The position numbers and the translations under genes are program-made. A model generated the notes under the pieces. That model was not told where the DNA came from. It ran no database searches and saw nothing but the letters and a program-made list of their open reading frames with translations. A stretch of 56,964 nucleotides of DNA, taken from Caldifarciminota bacterium UBA6260 (GTDB lineage: Bacteria > Hydrothermota > 32-111). The stretch is taken from NCBI GenBank assembly GCA_002441125.1, contig DJVI01000031.1, forward strand, positions 737 to 57,700. Direction: 5' to 3'. Each line of letters opens with the position of its first letter. Position 1 is the stretch's first letter. This document shows, in pieces, positions 25,860 through 35,851 of this stretch.

Positions 25860-26674
25860 TGAAAAGTATGACAGGTTATGTTAAACTTTCTAAAAGTATA
25901 AAAGGTTACGGAAGTGTAACCTGTGAGATCAGATCAGTTAATGGAAAAGGTTTGAGTACAACATTTAAAGTTCCCTATGAACTTTCCATACTTGAAAATG
26001 AATTGAGGAAGATAATATCTAAAAAGATCAAAAAGGGTAATATCTCAGTTAATTTTTTTGTTAACTATTCTAGTGATTACATACAGAATTTTGTTGAGAC
26101 GAGAATAAAATCGCTCGAAAAAGTTATCGGTATGAAAAATTATGAAAAATTTTTACCTCTCGTATATTCTGATGTATCTAACTATATTCCACTTGTAAAG
26201 AAAGTTGAAAGAAAAACCCTCTTTTCAGTAATAAAACTTTTCAAACTTTCACTCTCATCTTTTGTTGAATACAGGGAAGAGGAAGGGTTGGAGATAAAAA
26301 AAATACTCCACCAGTATATAAAGATTTTGAACCAAAACATAAACTCAATAAAAGGACTTTCCAAAAATAGTGTTGCGGAAAAAAAGGAAAAACTTAAAAA
26401 ACTTCTTGGTGAATACAACGAGCAGTTAAAAAATGAACTCATCCTTTATGCTGAAAAAGTTGACATAACAGAGGAGATAGACAGGTTTAAAATACATTTA
26501 AAAAGGTTGAAAAAGGAAGAATCAGGTTCTTCCATAACTTTCATTTTACAGGAGCTTCAAAGGGAAGCTAACACGATATCATCGAAATCTGAAGATATCA
26601 GAATAATTGAAAAAGTTATAAGGATAAAAGAAATAATTGAGAAGATGAAAGAGCAGGTTGCGAATGTCGAATAG
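25859..26674 (+). CDS. yicC: YicC-family endoribonuclease-like protein
   Basis: The 271-residue protein opens with KSMTGYVKLSKS and CEIRSVNGKGLSTTFK, equivalent to the family's MxSMTGFG and RSxNxRxLD blocks. The C-terminal part (DITEEIDRFKIHL, GSSITFILQELQREANTISSKS) is the DUF1732 domain with its conserved EExxRxxxH-like and FxxQExxRExNT elements. E. coli YicC has been reported as an RNase. The order yicC-gmk-rpoZ-coaBC is conserved widely. Confidence 0.9.
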   Translation: MKSMTGYVKLSKSIKGYGSVTCEIRSVNGKGLSTTFKVPYELSILENELRKIISKKIKKGNISVNFFVNYSSDYIQNFVETRIKSLEKVIGMKNYEKFLPLVYSDVSNYIPLVKKVERKTLFSVIKLFKLSLSSFVEYREEEGLEIKKILHQYIKILNQNINSIKGLSKNSVAEKKEKLKKLLGEYNEQLKNELILYAEKVDITEEIDRFKIHLKRLKKEESGSSITFILQELQREANTISSKSEDIRIIEKVIRIKEIIEKMKEQVANVE

Positions 26675-27233
26675 AGGATTTTTACTTATCCTATCATCAC
26701 CTTCTGGTGGAGGAAAAACTACTTTGTGCAAAATGATACTTGAAAATGTTAAGGATACAGTTTACTCTGTTTCCGCTACAACAAGAGAGAAGAGAAAAGG
26801 TGAAGTTGATGGGAAAGATTATTTCTTTTTAAGTGAGGATGAATTTTTGAAAAAAGAGAAGGAAGGTTTTTTTGCTGAAACAGCCATGGTTCATGGGAAA
26901 AGGTATGGGACACCAAAAAAATTTATAGAGGATATGGTTAAAGATGGAAAGATAGTTGTTATGGATATAGATGTTGTTGGTGCAATGAATATTATGAAAA
27001 AATACCCTAATTCTGTTTCAATTTTCATAATGCCACCTTCCTTTCAGGAACTTGAGGAAAGGTTAAGAAGAAGGAGCAGGGATAAAGATGAGGATATAAA
27101 AATTCGTCTTGAAAATGCAAAAAAAGAGATTGAATTTTCTAAACATTTCAAATATACTGTTGTTAATGAAAATTTATATGATGCTTTTCAAAAGATAAAA
27201 GAAATAATTGAAAATGAAAAAAGGAGGATATAG
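26664..27233 (+). CDS. gmk: Guanylate kinase
   Basis: The 189-residue enzyme phosphorylates GMP to GDP. The P-loop is SSPSGGGKTTLCK, the GMP-binding region VSATTREKRKGEVDGKDYFFL and the lid RRSRDKDEDIKIRL. I start at ATG 26664 (AGG seven bases upstream); the TTG at 26658 is less likely. It overlaps the end of yicC by 11 bases and abuts rpoZ directly. Its GMP substrate is made by guaA, which is in the first gene run. Confidence 0.95.
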   Translation: MSNRGFLLILSSPSGGGKTTLCKMILENVKDTVYSVSATTREKRKGEVDGKDYFFLSEDEFLKKEKEGFFAETAMVHGKRYGTPKKFIEDMVKDGKIVVMDIDVVGAMNIMKKYPNSVSIFIMPPSFQELEERLRRRSRDKDEDIKIRLENAKKEIEFSKHFKYTVVNENLYDAFQKIKEIIENEKRRI

Positions 27234-27461
27234 ATGAAAGTTGTTCCAATCGATGAGATCTATAAAAAGGTAAAGAATAAATATCTCGCTGTTGTTCTAA
27301 TCGCAAAAAGAGCGAAGAAATACAATGAGGAAAACTACCTCTATTTTAATTCAAAAAGTGAAAAGCAATCAGACAATCTAATAAAAAATGAACCTATAAA
27401 GGATGCTTTCAACGATTTCTTTGATGGACTTCTTGATGAGAGAATAAAGGATTATGAGTAA
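27234..27461 (+). CDS. rpoZ: RNA polymerase omega subunit
   Basis: The 75-residue protein is short and divergent, but NKYLAVVLIAKRAKKYNE matches the central omega helix (usually NxFxLVxxAAxRAR), and EPIKDAFNDFFDG lies where omega has KPVxxALxEI. The position between gmk and coaBC is the classical rpoZ slot, which carries much of the weight here. AGGAGG lies just before the ATG. Omega aids folding and assembly of the beta' subunit. Confidence 0.85.
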   Translation: MKVVPIDEIYKKVKNKYLAVVLIAKRAKKYNEENYLYFNSKSEKQSDNLIKNEPIKDAFNDFFDGLLDERIKDYE

Positions 27462-28608
27462 TATCCTTTTAGGGATCACAGGTTGTATATCAGCGTATAA
27501 AGCCGCATCACTTATAAGGGAGTTCAAGAAGAATGGTGATGATGTAAAGGTTATACTTACTCTTAATGGATCGAAATTCATAACACCTTTAACTTTGAGA
27601 ACTCTATCTGAGAATAAAGTTTACACATCTCTTTTCGATGATGAGAACGAATGGTCAACAGAACATATAACTTTAAGCAGATGGGCTGATATACTCGTTG
27701 TTGCTCCTGCATCAGCAAATATTATAGGGAAATTCGCGTCAGGGATCGCTGATGACCTACTTTCCACAACATTTTTATCTTTCGACAAGAATGTTATAGT
27801 TGTTCCAACGATGAACAAAACTATGTATGAAAATAAAGCAACAGTTGAAAACATAAGAGTTTTAAAGGAGAGGGGAGTTTTTGTTATGGAACCTGAAGAA
27901 GGTTTCCTTGCTTGTGGAGAGGAAGGTAAAGGCAGGTTCCCTCAGATCGAAAAAATTTTCCTTTTAACAAAGAGGTTACTTTTCCCTGAAGAGAAATTGA
28001 AAGGGAAAAGAATAATTATAACTGGTGGTGGGACATTCGAAAGGATAGACCCTGTTAGGGTTATAACCAATCTTTCCTCAGGTAGAATGGCTCTATCCTT
28101 TGCAAAAGCAGCTTATTTCAATAAAGCAGAGAAAATACTTTTCGTTCATGGTAGGATGGATGAAAAACCTTTTGATTTCTCTGAAAACATTTATGTTGAA
28201 AGTTCAGAGCATTTGAAAAATGTTTTGGAAGAAAAGGTTGACCAATACGATATACTTATAATGGCTGCAGCGGTTACAGATTTTAAAACCGCTTACAATA
28301 AAGAAAAGATAAAGAAAAAGGAAGAGCTTGATATTAAACTTTTCAAAACTGAAGACATTTTGAAATCTTTGAAAGATAAAAGAATCTTAAAAATTGGTTT
28401 CGCTTTGGAAAGTGAAAAACATTTGGAATCAGGGTTAAAAAAGTTAAAAGAAAAAAATTTAGATTACATAATTATAAACGATAAAGAAAATTTAGGTAAA
28501 GAGAAAGGTTCCATTCTTATTATTTCAAAAGATGGAGAAAAACTGAGTATAGAGAATGCTGATAAATTTGAAATAGCCTTGAAGGTTATCGAATGGATAA
28601 AATTTTAA
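27454..28608 (+). CDS. coaBC: Bifunctional phosphopantothenoylcysteine decarboxylase/synthetase
   Basis: The 384-residue enzyme makes 4'-phosphopantetheine in CoA synthesis. The N-terminal CoaC flavoprotein has LGITGCISAYKAA, His and Asn in HITLSRWADILVVAPASAN, PTMNKTMY and the substrate-clamp cysteine in ACGEEGKGR. The C-terminal CoaB has ITGGGTFERIDPVR, TNLSSGRMA and the nucleotide-binding KIKKKEEL. PTMN stands where most CoaC proteins have PAMN. It overlaps rpoZ by 8 bases. Confidence 0.95.
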   Translation: MSNILLGITGCISAYKAASLIREFKKNGDDVKVILTLNGSKFITPLTLRTLSENKVYTSLFDDENEWSTEHITLSRWADILVVAPASANIIGKFASGIADDLLSTTFLSFDKNVIVVPTMNKTMYENKATVENIRVLKERGVFVMEPEEGFLACGEEGKGRFPQIEKIFLLTKRLLFPEEKLKGKRIIITGGGTFERIDPVRVITNLSSGRMALSFAKAAYFNKAEKILFVHGRMDEKPFDFSENIYVESSEHLKNVLEEKVDQYDILIMAAAVTDFKTAYNKEKIKKKEELDIKLFKTEDILKSLKDKRILKIGFALESEKHLESGLKKLKEKNLDYIIINDKENLGKEKGSILIISKDGEKLSIENADKFEIALKVIEWIKF

Positions 28609-29264
28609 AAAATATTTCAGATATATTGAAGTTCGAAAAAAAATTTTATAACAGGAAATTCATTTTGAATGAGGAAATAACTTTTATTTCTTCTTTTGAG
28701 AATTTAAAAGAAGAGATTCTAAAATGTAAAAGTTGCTCAATGCATAAAACAATAAACAACAAGGTTTTTGGAACAGGTCCAGTTGATGCCAAACTTATGA
28801 TTATAGGTGAAGCACCGGGTGCAGATGAGGACAGGGAAGGTTTACCCTTTGTTGGAAGGGCTGGGGAAAAACTTACAAAAATGCTTGAATATATAGGTAT
28901 ATCAAGGGATGAGGTTTTTATAGCAAATATCCTTAAATGTAGACCTCCTCAAAATGCAGACCCTTTACCTGAACAGATCTCAAACTGTTTTCCTTTTTTG
29001 AAAAAACAGGTAGAGAGTATAAGACCAAAAATAATTTTGACTTTAGGCAGGTATGCAGCGAGTGTTGTTACAGGTGGTCAATCTTTAAGGATGGCTGATT
29101 ACCTTGATAGGGATTTAACTTCTATATTTTTTGGTATACCTGTTATCGCTACATATCATCCTGCTGTACTTCTTCATTCAAAGGGTGAAAAACTTGAAAT
29201 TATAAGAAAACAGATAGCAAAAGACATGAAAAAGTTAAAATCAAGGATGGATGAAATATGCTGA
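28593..29264 (+). CDS. Type 4 (iron-sulphur) uracil-DNA glycosylase
   Basis: The 223-residue enzyme removes uracil from DNA. The four cluster cysteines are in CKSC (about residue 45) and LKCRPPQNADPLPEQISNC, as in thermostable family 4 UDGs such as Thermotoga and Archaeoglobus. The active-site motifs are GEAPGADEDREGLPFVGRAG and TYHPAVLLH. About 40 extra N-terminal residues precede the fold. Family 4 enzymes are common in thermophiles, consistent with faster cytosine deamination at heat. It overlaps coaBC by 16 bases and dnaB by 7. Confidence 0.93.
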   Translation: MDKILKNISDILKFEKKFYNRKFILNEEITFISSFENLKEEILKCKSCSMHKTINNKVFGTGPVDAKLMIIGEAPGADEDREGLPFVGRAGEKLTKMLEYIGISRDEVFIANILKCRPPQNADPLPEQISNCFPFLKKQVESIRPKIILTLGRYAASVVTGGQSLRMADYLDRDLTSIFFGIPVIATYHPAVLLHSKGEKLEIIRKQIAKDMKKLKSRMDEIC

Positions 29265-30574
29265 GAGAAAAAAGTTTTTATTCGAGAGAGGCTGAAATGG
29301 CTCTTCTTGGTGGGATGATTCTTGATGCGCAGAATATTTTAAACGATATAATTCCGAAATTGAAAGAGGATCATTTCTATTTCTCTGAGAATAAAAAGAT
29401 ATATGCAACTATTGTGAAGATGTATAACAACGCTGAGAAGGTTGATGCGGTAACACTTAAAAACAGGCTTAAAAGAGAAAATATTTTAAATGAGGTAGGG
29501 GGAGAAGAGTATTTAAATAAACTTTATGACCAACTCGATCTTCTACCACATGTAGATGAATATTTGAAGATAGTTGAGGAATACTATGTATTAAGACATC
29601 TTTTAAAGACTGCAAAGATGATAAGTGACAACTGTGCGAGTGACCTTGAAGTTGATGCTATTATAGAGCAGGCGGAAAATGAAATTTTCAAAGTCAGGGA
29701 AGGTAGATACAAATCTGATATAGTTCCAATATCTGAAAAAATAAACGAAGTTGAAAAGATGATAACAGGTTACATATCAAGAAAAGAGCCTGTAACAGGA
29801 CTCCCAACAGGATTTTCTGATCTTGATAAGATGACAACAGGCTTCCAAAAAGGAGATCTCGTAGTTATTGCTGCAAGACCTGGTGTTGGAAAAACAAGTT
29901 TTGCGTTAAATATTTTGATGAACCAGTGTGTAAAAACTAACCCTGACGAGGATAAAAGAAAAGGGCTTATATTCTCTCTCGAAATGACATCTGAACAACT
30001 TATTCAGAGAATGTTATGCTCTTACGCTAATATTACTGGAACAGCTTTAAGGCAGGGGATTTTGAAAAAAGAGGATATTCACAACCTTTCGGTAGCTTAC
30101 AAACATTTCTCTCAATCGGAGATCTATATAGATGATTCAACCAAAGGAACACCTCTTGATATAAGAGCGAAATCGAGAAGGATGGTTTTGGATAAAAAAA
30201 TAGATTTTATAATTATCGATTATATACAGATGATGCATCTTGATAAAAAAGTTGAAAACAAACAGGTTGAGATATCTGAAATATCAAGATCTTTGAAACT
30301 TTTGGCAAAGGAGTTGCATATACCTGTAATAGCTCTTGCACAACTTTCAAGATCAACTGAAAAGAGAAAAGAAAAACCTATACTTTCAGATATAAGAGAT
30401 TCTGGTAGTATCGAGCAGGATGCTGATGTTGTCATTTTCATCCATAGAAAATTCGAACCGGGAACTACACTCGATAAAGCAACCCTTATCGTTGCAAAGC
30501 AGAGAAATGGTCCAACCGGAGAGATAGAAATCTTGTTCGATTCAGCAAGAACACTCTTCAAACAGATAGCTTAA
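29258..30574 (+). CDS. dnaB: Replicative DNA helicase DnaB
   Basis: The 438-residue hexameric helicase has the N-terminal helical domain (SREAEMALLGGMILD), a linker and a RecA-like motor with Walker A AARPGVGKTSFALNI, Walker B DFIIIDYIQMM, and IPVIALAQLSRSTEKR with the arginine finger region. No intein or truncation is seen. The N-terminus lies inside the glycosylase gene. mlaE follows after 2 bases. Confidence 0.95.
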   Translation: MLREKSFYSREAEMALLGGMILDAQNILNDIIPKLKEDHFYFSENKKIYATIVKMYNNAEKVDAVTLKNRLKRENILNEVGGEEYLNKLYDQLDLLPHVDEYLKIVEEYYVLRHLLKTAKMISDNCASDLEVDAIIEQAENEIFKVREGRYKSDIVPISEKINEVEKMITGYISRKEPVTGLPTGFSDLDKMTTGFQKGDLVVIAARPGVGKTSFALNILMNQCVKTNPDEDKRKGLIFSLEMTSEQLIQRMLCSYANITGTALRQGILKKEDIHNLSVAYKHFSQSEIYIDDSTKGTPLDIRAKSRRMVLDKKIDFIIIDYIQMMHLDKKVENKQVEISEISRSLKLLAKELHIPVIALAQLSRSTEKRKEKPILSDIRDSGSIEQDADVVIFIHRKFEPGTTLDKATLIVAKQRNGPTGEIEILFDSARTLFKQIA

Positions 30575-30576
30575 AT

Positions 30577-31332
30577 ATGAAAAGTTTTTTTGATGAATTC
30601 ATCACTATTTTTGGAGAATTTTTTCTCCTGTTTTATAATGTTTTTAAATCTTTGAGAAGTATTTACAAAAACAGAAAGATAATAATTTTTGAGATATTTG
30701 AAATAATAAATGAATCGTTAGGAATATTCGTGCTCGCTTCACTTTTCGCTGGTATGGTTGCTGCATATCAAACAGCTTATCAAGCAAGAAACTTTTTACC
30801 TTTGATATACATTCCAACACTCATCACCCAAGCTGTTGTTCTTGAGATAGGACCTTTAATCTCTGGAATAGGTTTGTCTGGAAAAGTCGCGAGTCAAATA
30901 TCAGCGGAGATAGCATCTATGAAAATTTCAGATCAACTTGATGCTTTGGAACTTATGTCTATAGACCCTGTTGAATATTTAGTAATGCCAAAAGTTGTAG
31001 CAACAATGTTCATAATTCCATTTTTGACTCTTATATGTGAATTTTCTATTGTTTTTGGTTCTTTTATAATCTCAGTTTTGACTTTAGGTTTGAGTCCAAA
31101 CGAATTTTTGGAAGGGACAAAAAGGAGTTTTCAGTTCTATCAACTTTTTGGAGGGCTTTTCAAATCTATAGTTTTCGGTATTTTCATAACCATGGTAGCA
31201 TGTTTTTTTGGAATGAAAGCAAAGGTCGGGGCTAAATCTGTTGGAAAAGCGACAACATCATCTGTTACTGTTTCAACTATCTCTGTAATAATTCTTGATT
31301 ATCTTATAACAAGGATCCTTTTTATATGGTAG
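30577..31332 (+). CDS. mlaE: MlaE-type ABC transporter permease
   Basis: The 251-residue integral membrane protein belongs to the MlaE/TrnMLE permease family (LEIGPLISGIGLSGKVASQISAEIASMKISDQLDAL spans the diagnostic coupling region; positions about 90-125). It has about five membrane segments. With MlaF and MlaD it forms an ABC complex that moves phospholipids between inner and outer membranes. The gene order mlaE-mlaF-mlaD is conserved and no mlaA, B or C is seen here, as in many non-proteobacteria. Confidence 0.92.
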   Translation: MKSFFDEFITIFGEFFLLFYNVFKSLRSIYKNRKIIIFEIFEIINESLGIFVLASLFAGMVAAYQTAYQARNFLPLIYIPTLITQAVVLEIGPLISGIGLSGKVASQISAEIASMKISDQLDALELMSIDPVEYLVMPKVVATMFIIPFLTLICEFSIVFGSFIISVLTLGLSPNEFLEGTKRSFQFYQLFGGLFKSIVFGIFITMVACFFGMKAKVGAKSVGKATTSSVTVSTISVIILDYLITRILFIW

Positions 31333-32063
31333 AAGTTAAAAATCTTACTAAAAGTTTTGGAAAGGAAGGAATTTTTGATGTGAATCTGAATATAGAGTAT
31401 GGAAAGGTATGTGCTATTATTGGAAAGAGTGGATCTGGAAAGAGTTTACTTCTAAAAAATATTCTTGGTATTGTGAAACCTGATATGGGAGAAGTTTGCA
31501 TTGATGGCTTAAATATTCACAGAGCAAAAGATAGTGAAATAAAAGAGATAAGAAAAAAATTCGGAGTTCTCTTTCAGAACAACGCTCTTTTCGATTCTAT
31601 GAGTGTTTTTGAAAACATCTCTTTACCTATTCTTTACAATTTTCCAGATTATGATATGAAAAAACTTAACGATGAAGTTTTGAACATACTATCATTACTT
31701 TCACTTCCAGATATAAGAGATAAAAGTGTGAAACAACTTTCAGGTGGTATGCAGAAAAGGGTTGCCATAGCGAGATCTCTTATAACAAACCCGACACTTC
31801 TTTTTTATGATGAACCTATCACTGGTCTTGATCCTCAAACTGGAAATAAGATAATTGAACTAATAAAAAATATTCATTACAAACTTGAGAAAACTACAGT
31901 AATAATTACACACGATTTAAGAGGTTTTCTTGATTTTGTTGATTGTATAGTACTTCTTGATAATGGTAGAGAACTTTTTTGTGGGGAAAAGGATGAATTT
32001 TTGAATTTTGAAAATGATATAGCAAAATCTTACCTTAAAATGGCGGGTTATTATGGAAGATAG
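31326..32063 (+). CDS. mlaF: MlaF-type ABC transporter ATPase
   Basis: The 245-residue nucleotide-binding protein has Walker A GKSGSGKSLLLK, Q-loop GVLFQNNALFDSMSV, signature LSGGMQKRVAIARS, Walker B TLLFYDEP and H-loop IITHDL. FQNNALFDSMSVFENI is typical of the MlaF subgroup. It powers the MlaE permease encoded just upstream (7-base overlap) and overlaps mlaD by 11 bases. Confidence 0.94.
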   Translation: MVEVKNLTKSFGKEGIFDVNLNIEYGKVCAIIGKSGSGKSLLLKNILGIVKPDMGEVCIDGLNIHRAKDSEIKEIRKKFGVLFQNNALFDSMSVFENISLPILYNFPDYDMKKLNDEVLNILSLLSLPDIRDKSVKQLSGGMQKRVAIARSLITNPTLLFYDEPITGLDPQTGNKIIELIKNIHYKLEKTTVIITHDLRGFLDFVDCIVLLDNGRELFCGEKDEFLNFENDIAKSYLKMAGYYGR

Positions 32064-32838
32064 AAGAGTTTTCGTTATCGGATTAATAGTTTTTATTGGA
32101 GTATCTATAGTAATTTTCTTGAGTTTTTTTATGAATAGAGTGAGATTCTTTACTGACAACAATTATGTTCTCGTAAAATTTTCACATGCTGATGGAGTTA
32201 AGGTAAACGATGAAGTAAGGTACAGAGGGGTTAAGTGTGGAACTGTAGTTGATGTTGTTTTGAAAAGGGATTTTGTTCTTTTGAAACTGTGGCTAAGGAA
32301 AGATTTTACAGTTGGGAAGAACTCTCTTGTAGCTATACAGGATCTTGGAATAATAGGTGGAACGAAATATATATTCATACAGCCCTCGGATGATACACTT
32401 TACAGATACCCTTACGACACTCTCGTTGGGCTTAACAGAGACTTCAATATTTCTGAGATCGGTGTTATGGTATCAGATATAAGGGAGATGGTTTTTAACG
32501 CTATACCATCAAAAGAAAGAGTGGACGAAATTGTTGATACTCTTTTTTCAGCTCTGAAAAAGATAAACGATATAGTTGAAAAGAATGATAAGGACATAAA
32601 CAGTATAGTTACAAAATTATCCTACAGTTCAGATAAGATAACAACAATAGTTGATTCCCTTTACCCTGCGATGTTATCTTTGAAAAAAGAGATTGAAATT
32701 TTTTCTGAGGGAAGCGGAAGTGTTAAAAGGATACTTAGAGAGGATACAGTTTATGTTAGATTGAATGAGAGTTTGAAAAAACTTAACAGAATACTCGATG
32801 AACTTGAAAAAAATAAAATAATAAAGGGTTGTTTGTGA
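32053..32838 (+). CDS. mlaD: MlaD-type MCE-domain substrate-binding protein
   Basis: The 261-residue protein has one N-terminal transmembrane helix (residues 7-28) and one MCE domain (about 36-115: VKFSHADGVKVNDEVRYRGVKCGTV), followed by about 130 residues of helix with heptad-like spacing. MCE rings hold lipid in the periplasm; the helical tail may extend the tunnel as in longer MCE proteins. Start and stop overlap mlaF and radA, so the whole mla set is translationally coupled. Confidence 0.9.
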   Translation: MEDRRVFVIGLIVFIGVSIVIFLSFFMNRVRFFTDNNYVLVKFSHADGVKVNDEVRYRGVKCGTVVDVVLKRDFVLLKLWLRKDFTVGKNSLVAIQDLGIIGGTKYIFIQPSDDTLYRYPYDTLVGLNRDFNISEIGVMVSDIREMVFNAIPSKERVDEIVDTLFSALKKINDIVEKNDKDINSIVTKLSYSSDKITTIVDSLYPAMLSLKKEIEIFSEGSGSVKRILREDTVYVRLNESLKKLNRILDELEKNKIIKGCL

Positions 32839-34151
32839 GCAAAAAGGAAAACAAAAGTTTTGTTTGTTCGGAGTGTGGTTTTAAAAGTGTAAAGTGGCTT
32901 GGAAGGTGTCCCGAGTGTGGAATGTGGGATACATTCATCCTTGAAAAGGAAGAAGAAAAAAGACCTGATGCGATAAAACCACTCTCTGTTGATGAGATAA
33001 AACTCGACAACTTTTTCAGGATAAAATTTTTTGACAACTCTTTAAACAGGATTTTCGGTGGAGGTCTTGTAAAAGGGTCTCTTGTACTTTTGGCTGGGAA
33101 TCCCGGTGCAGGGAAATCAACTCTATCTTTAAAAATAATAGAGAAGTTACCTGATGATATTAATGTTCTTTACTTTTCTTCAGAAGAGTCTTTCCAACAG
33201 ATAAAAATGAGAACAGACAGAGTTTTGAAAAATAAAAATTTTAAAATAATATCTTCTAACTTTTTTGAAGATCTTGTTAACGATGAAAATCTTTTAAATT
33301 CTGTAGATCTTATAATAATTGATTCTATACAGATGGTTGGTTCTGAAAGGATACCAACTATAGCAGGATCTCCCACAACGGTTAAATATATAATGGGAGA
33401 ATTGATCAGGATAGCAAAGAAAAAAAATATTTCAGTTATAATAATAGGACATATCACCAAAGATGGAAGTGTAGCGGGTCCAAAAACTCTTGAGCATCTT
33501 GTTGATGTTATTCTATACCTTGATACTTTACAGAATGAGAATTTGAGGATTTTAAAATCTAACAAGAATAGATTCGGCTCAACAGATGAGATGGCTATTT
33601 TTAAAATGGATGAGGGCGGCCTTACAAGTATTGAGAATATAGATAAATTAAACTTATCAGATTCAGATAGAGTTGGAAGGGCTATATCATGCACTGTTGA
33701 AGGTAGTATGCCTATAGCACTTGAAATAGAATCTTTAATTTTCTATTCAAAATATGGAGTTCCACAGAGAGTTCCAACAGGAATTAATATAAGAAGAATG
33801 CAGATGCTTGTCGGAATATGTGAGAAGTACCTTGGGGTTGGCTTTGGCAATATGGATATTTTTATAAATGTTTCAAACGGTATTTCAATTAAAGATCCAC
33901 AGATAGATTTACCTGTAATAGTTTCGATGGTTTCATCTTTTAAAAATAAAATTATAAGCAAGGAGAGTGCTTTCATAGGAGAGGTGGGACTTACGGGAGA
34001 TCTAAGAGCGAGTGGAAATCTCGATTTAAGGATAAAGCATCTTGAAAATATTGGGATAAAAAAAGTTTATATACCTGATGTTGAAAAGATAAAAACTAAG
34101 GTTGAAGTTGTAAGGATAAAAAATATAAAACAGATTAAGGAAATTTTATGA
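32835..34151 (+). CDS. radA: DNA repair protein RadA (Sms)
   Basis: The 438-residue branch-migration helicase has an N-terminal zinc finger (CSECGFKSVKWLGRCPECG), Walker A AGNPGAGKSTLS, the RadA-specific KNRFG (NKNRFGSTDEM) and a C-terminal Lon-protease-like domain. It processes recombination intermediates with RecA. The start is GTG 32835, overlapping the mlaD stop, with AAGGG seven bases upstream; a TTG at 32829 is too near that site. It overlaps recJ by ATGA, pairing two recombination genes. Confidence 0.95.
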   Translation: MSKKENKSFVCSECGFKSVKWLGRCPECGMWDTFILEKEEEKRPDAIKPLSVDEIKLDNFFRIKFFDNSLNRIFGGGLVKGSLVLLAGNPGAGKSTLSLKIIEKLPDDINVLYFSSEESFQQIKMRTDRVLKNKNFKIISSNFFEDLVNDENLLNSVDLIIIDSIQMVGSERIPTIAGSPTTVKYIMGELIRIAKKKNISVIIIGHITKDGSVAGPKTLEHLVDVILYLDTLQNENLRILKSNKNRFGSTDEMAIFKMDEGGLTSIENIDKLNLSDSDRVGRAISCTVEGSMPIALEIESLIFYSKYGVPQRVPTGINIRRMQMLVGICEKYLGVGFGNMDIFINVSNGISIKDPQIDLPVIVSMVSSFKNKIISKESAFIGEVGLTGDLRASGNLDLRIKHLENIGIKKVYIPDVEKIKTKVEVVRIKNIKQIKEIL

Positions 34152-35851
34152 TATACAATTGGGTTTACAAAGAAGTTGGAAATGATTTCAGATTTAAAGA
34201 TTTGGCAAAAGATTTTAACACCGATGAGTATATTATAAAAATACTTATAAACAGGGGAATCGAACCATCTAAAATAGGGCAGTTTCTAAATCCTGATGAA
34301 AAAAATTTTTATGATCCCTTTTTGATGAAAGGGATGAAAGATAGTGTTGTAAGGATAAAAGAAGCTATAGAAAGAAAGGAAAATATACTTATATATGGAG
34401 ATTATGATGCTGATGGTATAACTTCAACAGCTATGCTTTACAGATTTTTCAAGATGGTTGGACTAAAACCTTATTTTTTCATCCCACATCGCCTTGAGGA
34501 AGGGTATGGAGTTTCAAGAAATGGAATAGATTTCGCTTTAAGCAAAAATGTTTCACTTATGATAACAGTTGATTGCGGCATAACAGCATTCGAAGAGATA
34601 GAATACGCTAAAAGAAAAGGTTTGGATATTATAGTTACCGATCATCATGAGTTTGCTGATAAACTACCTGCAGCTTATTCGATAGTAAATCCAAACAGAG
34701 AGGATGAAACATATCCATTCAAATCACTTGCTGGTTGTGGAGTTGTTTTCAAACTTATACAAGCACTCGATAAGTTTATCGGAGTAGATTTTTCTGTAAT
34801 AGATAATTTCATAGATTTTGTAACACTTGGAACTATAGCTGATGTTGTCCCACTTATAGATGAGAATAGAACTATAGCTTCTATAGGGCTGAAACATCTT
34901 AAAAATGTAAAAAATTATGGTATAAAAAGTTTGATAGAAGTTTCAGATCTAAAATTGGATCTTATAAATTCTTACCATGTTGGTTTTATTCTCGCTCCAA
35001 GGATCAACGCTATGGGAAGGATGGATAATGCAACAAAAGCTGTGAATCTTCTCATTACCGATGATAAAAATGAAGCTGAGGAACTTGCAAAAGAACTGAA
35101 TAAGAAGAACAGGTTAAGACAGGAGGTTGATCAGGATGTTTTTGATGAAGCTGTTGAGATGATAGAGAAGGATTCTTTACATAAAAAGCAGACTATAGTT
35201 ATTGCTAAGGAGAACTGGCATGAAGGTGTCATAGGTATTGTTGCAAGCAGGTTGGTAGAAAAATATAACAAGCCAACGATAATGATCTCCATAGTTGATG
35301 ATGTTGGAAAAGGTTCAGGTAGGTCAACACAAAATTTCCATCTCTATAACGCTTTAAAAGAACTTGAAGATGTACTTTTATCTTTTGGTGGACATCGTCT
35401 TGCTGCCGGTATAACTTTAAAAAGAGAAAATATAGAAGAATTTAAAATAAGGTTTGAAGAGTATGCAAAATTGATTAGCGAAGGTAAAGATTATGAGAAA
35501 AATATAGATATTGATTGTGTTCTCCCACTTGATAGAATAGATCACGATTTTTATGAAAAATTGGAAAAGCTTGAACCTTTTGGATATATGAACCCTCAAC
35601 CTGTATTCCTTTCAAAAAATGTTGATATTGTTGGATACCCTCTTATGCTTAAAGATAAACATTTAAGGTTGTGCTTAAAACAGAAAGAATATTCCTATGA
35701 TGCTATTTGGTTCAACAATGGGAAAGAGATGATGTCAAAGTTGACTCAACCTGGTAAACAGTTCGATGTTGTTTACAACATTATGAAAAATGAGTATAGT
35801 GGAAAGATACTTTTACAGTTAAGGATAATAGACATAATGGAGTCAGCATGA
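34148..35851 (+). CDS. recJ: Single-stranded-DNA-specific exonuclease RecJ
   Basis: The 567-residue DHH/DHHA1 phosphoesterase degrades single-stranded DNA 5' to 3'. Metal-binding motifs are GDYDADGITSTAML, VDCGIT, VTDHHEF and the DHHA1 block SFGGHRLAAGITL, followed by the OB-fold (DGRD-like region near IDIDCVLPLDRI). All DHH motifs are intact and the length is normal. It follows radA by ATGA and overlaps pgeF by ATGA. Confidence 0.94.
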   Translation: MIYNWVYKEVGNDFRFKDLAKDFNTDEYIIKILINRGIEPSKIGQFLNPDEKNFYDPFLMKGMKDSVVRIKEAIERKENILIYGDYDADGITSTAMLYRFFKMVGLKPYFFIPHRLEEGYGVSRNGIDFALSKNVSLMITVDCGITAFEEIEYAKRKGLDIIVTDHHEFADKLPAAYSIVNPNREDETYPFKSLAGCGVVFKLIQALDKFIGVDFSVIDNFIDFVTLGTIADVVPLIDENRTIASIGLKHLKNVKNYGIKSLIEVSDLKLDLINSYHVGFILAPRINAMGRMDNATKAVNLLITDDKNEAEELAKELNKKNRLRQEVDQDVFDEAVEMIEKDSLHKKQTIVIAKENWHEGVIGIVASRLVEKYNKPTIMISIVDDVGKGSGRSTQNFHLYNALKELEDVLLSFGGHRLAAGITLKRENIEEFKIRFEEYAKLISEGKDYEKNIDIDCVLPLDRIDHDFYEKLEKLEPFGYMNPQPVFLSKNVDIVGYPLMLKDKHLRLCLKQKEYSYDAIWFNNGKEMMSKLTQPGKQFDVVYNIMKNEYSGKILLQLRIIDIMESA